Positions 62,294-64,000 of a DNA stretch of 64,000 nucleotides are shown here, piece by piece. Below the pieces are notes generated by a model. That model was not told the DNA's origin and did no database searches. It worked only from the letters and a program-made list of their open reading frames with translations. A program made the translations under genes and the position numbers. Positions within the stretch are counted from its first letter, which is position 1; every line of letters begins with the position of its first letter. This stretch comes from Clostridium drakei (lineage in GTDB: Bacteria > Bacillota > Clostridia > Clostridiales > Clostridiaceae), in assembly GCF_000633595.2 (NCBI RefSeq), contig NZ_JIBU02000006.1, forward strand, positions 1 through 64,000. Direction: 5' to 3'.

Positions 62294-64000
62294 ATGAGCA
62301 TAAAGTTTTCAGATATTTTATTAGGAGAACCTTTAGCTAATGAACAAGGAAGTCATGAAAAGTATAATGTTCCTTTTGGACTTGCAATTATGGCTAGTGA
62401 TGCAATATCATCTGTAGCATATGCAGCTCAAGAAATTCTTTTTGTTTTAATAGTTTTAGGAGCATCTGCATATAGATGGTTAACATGGACTTCTTTTATG
62501 ATTATAGGATTGCTTATAATACTTACCATTTCTTATATTCAAGTCATCAGAGCCTATCCACAAGGTGGTGGAGCTTATAAGGTGGCAAAGGAAAATATAG
62601 GTGCTAAAGCTGGTTTAGTTGCTAGTTCAGGATTAATAATGGATTATATACTTACTGTGGCAGTTAGTGCTAGTGCTGGTGCTGATGCTATTACTTCTGC
62701 ATTTAGTAGTTTGATGCAATATAAAGTTATATTTGTTTTAGCTATAATCATAATTTTAACCATCTTAAATTTAAGAGGAATAAGTGAATCATCAAAAATT
62801 TTTGCTATACCTACTTATATTTTTATCTTTAGTATGGTTTTGATGATTACTTACGGATTGTTTAAGTATTTTATACTAAATATTCATCCAAAGCCAATGT
62901 ATTCTATTCCATTAAAGGGTACGGAAGCTTTATCAATAATTCTCATTTTGAGAGCTTTTTCTTCAGGCTGTTCTGCCTTAACTGGTATAGAAGCAGTGAG
63001 TAATTCTGTTCCTAATTTTCAGGAGCCTAGCCAAAAAAATGCAAAAATTGTTATGGTACTGTTAGCAGCTTTGATATTTTTTATATTCGGAGGTACATCC
63101 ATACTTACTATATTTTATACAGCAGTACCAATTACAAATGGTCCTACAGTGGTTTCACAAATAGCATTTGCCATTTTTAATAATGGAATAATGTATTATA
63201 TAATACAGTTTAGTACTGCCATAATTTTACTTATGGCATGTAATACAGCGTATACTGGTTTTCCAATGCTTATGTATATAGTTGCAAAAGATGGTTTTGC
63301 CCCTAGACAGTTCACTACTAGAGGTAAGCGACTTAGCTTTTCTTTTGGAATTGTTGCCTTATCATTTATAGCTTGTATTTTAGTTATTATATTTAAAGCA
63401 GATACTCATAGGTTAATTCCGCTATATGCAGTTGGTGTATTTACATCTTTCACTTTAGGCCAATTTGGTATGGTAAATCATTGGAGGAAGGAAAAAGGAA
63501 AAAATTGGAGAAAAAGAGCTGCTATTAATGGTTTTGGTGCATTGGTTACTTTAGTTACAACAATAATAATATTAGTTGAGAAATTTAGTCAAGGTGCGTT
63601 TATAGTTGCAATTTTAATTCCAATTATAATTTTAATTCAGATAAAAATTAAAAATCATTATGATAAAGTTGCTAGTGGTTTAAGTATTAGCAAAATAAAT
63701 TTAAAAAAAATAGACTTGAGAAGAAAATACGATCATGTCATAATAGTTCCAATAGCTAGTTTGAATAAGGCAACAATAGGTGCACTTGAATATGCCCAAA
63801 GTATAAGTGAAAATGTTATTGCACTCAATATTTCAACAGATAAAGAAGCAATGGAGAAGTTAAAACTTAGGTGGAATGAGTTGGATACAGAGATACTGCT
63901 TGTTTCAAAATATTCACCTTTTAGAGCCATAGTAACTCCACTTATAGGATATATTGAATTAATTGCAAAAGCAGCAGGAGATAATGAAAAAATAACAGTA
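62294..64000 (+). CDS. APC-superfamily permease, KimA-like (cut by window edge)
   Basis: The first 569 codons of a transporter that continues beyond the window. About 12 helices run to residue 435, beginning with SDAISSVAYAAQEILFVLIV and including RAFSSGCSALTGIEAVSN in helix 6. A cytoplasmic tail starts near KYDHVIIVPIASLNKATIGAL, the ligand-binding tail shape of KimA-type potassium importers. TAGGAGCG precedes the ATG. In Bacillus this family is controlled by a c-di-AMP riboswitch; none is visible upstream. Confidence 0.87.
   Translation, partial: MSIKFSDILLGEPLANEQGSHEKYNVPFGLAIMASDAISSVAYAAQEILFVLIVLGASAYRWLTWTSFMIIGLLIILTISYIQVIRAYPQGGGAYKVAKENIGAKAGLVASSGLIMDYILTVAVSASAGADAITSAFSSLMQYKVIFVLAIIIILTILNLRGISESSKIFAIPTYIFIFSMVLMITYGLFKYFILNIHPKPMYSIPLKGTEALSIILILRAFSSGCSALTGIEAVSNSVPNFQEPSQKNAKIVMVLLAALIFFIFGGTSILTIFYTAVPITNGPTVVSQIAFAIFNNGIMYYIIQFSTAIILLMACNTAYTGFPMLMYIVAKDGFAPRQFTTRGKRLSFSFGIVALSFIACILVIIFKADTHRLIPLYAVGVFTSFTLGQFGMVNHWRKEKGKNWRKRAAINGFGALVTLVTTIIILVEKFSQGAFIVAILIPIIILIQIKIKNHYDKVASGLSISKINLKKIDLRRKYDHVIIVPIASLNKATIGALEYAQSISENVIALNISTDKEAMEKLKLRWNELDTEILLVSKYSPFRAIVTPLIGYIELIAKAAGDNEKITV

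Noticed and set aside
1-64000. CRISPR array, prophage or intact insertion sequence
   Set aside because: No regularly spaced repeats, phage structural genes or transposase genes with terminal repeats were seen. Repeats found are operators and terminators.

Overview
The window is AT-rich, gene-dense DNA of a spore-forming anaerobic Firmicute, most likely Clostridium sensu stricto. Evidence: an H-cluster maturase (hydG) for [FeFe]-hydrogenase, an oxygen-sensitive glycyl radical enzyme with its radical-SAM activase, a SleL-type spore cortex hydrolase, a 632-residue clostridial-type glutamine synthetase, strong AGGAGG ribosome binding sites, and many intrinsic terminators. I saw no rRNA, tRNA, CRISPR array or intact insertion sequence. 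The species cannot be fixed from the sequence alone.

Layout. 1-510: a minus-strand TPP riboswitch with its terminator, regulating a gene off the left edge, and a palindrome-covered promoter. 510-5100: a GyrI-like/GNAT gene pair, a TM1266-hydG operon behind an apparent conditional terminator, and a soluble chemotaxis receptor behind a long imperfect RNA hairpin. 5100-14620: small and broken genes, an orphan BceAB-type ABC pair, an APC transporter, and a Cpr/LanFEG-like antimicrobial-peptide resistance block (regulator, ATPase, two permeases, kinase). 14650-23740: DinG-type helicase, RsuA-type pseudouridine synthase, MtaA-type methyltransferase-like protein, LysR, DUF554, and the paired TIGR03915/TIGR03916-type DNA-repair proteins. 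24000-29400: glutamine synthetase with an ANTAR-type antitermination leader, a C_GCAxxG_C_C protein, an AAA/PD-(D/E)XK protein and an esterase.

29400-34730 is an accessory island: a two-gene Gabija-type anti-phage module (GajA-like OLD nuclease, GajB-like UvrD helicase) flanked by gene remnants and by an unexplained, GC-richer structured RNA candidate (34252-34388). 34750-41000: a second BceAB pair with four 11-bp TTAAR repeats upstream, followed by a PD-(D/E)XK Rpn-like gene and a two-component system. 41200-42490: a membrane chemoreceptor almost lacking an extracellular domain.

42588-47587 is a minus-strand operon that I find the most unusual catalytic module: a TPR/radical-SAM/SPASM protein, an 865-residue GCVE-type glycyl radical enzyme of unassigned substrate, and its activase. 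The activase has no ATG/GTG/TTG start; it apparently begins at ATA (or ATT) just after a perfect 16-bp inverted repeat. A D-2-hydroxyacid dehydrogenase diverges from it. 49150-64000: a Tyr-rich small protein, PP2C-like phosphatase, peptide-deformylase-like protein diverging from a MocR regulator across a shared operator, LysR, di-Mop molybdate binder, an HD-GYP/hybrid-kinase/CheY signalling operon, GreA, SleL, an amidohydrolase, and a KimA/APC-type permease cut by the right edge.
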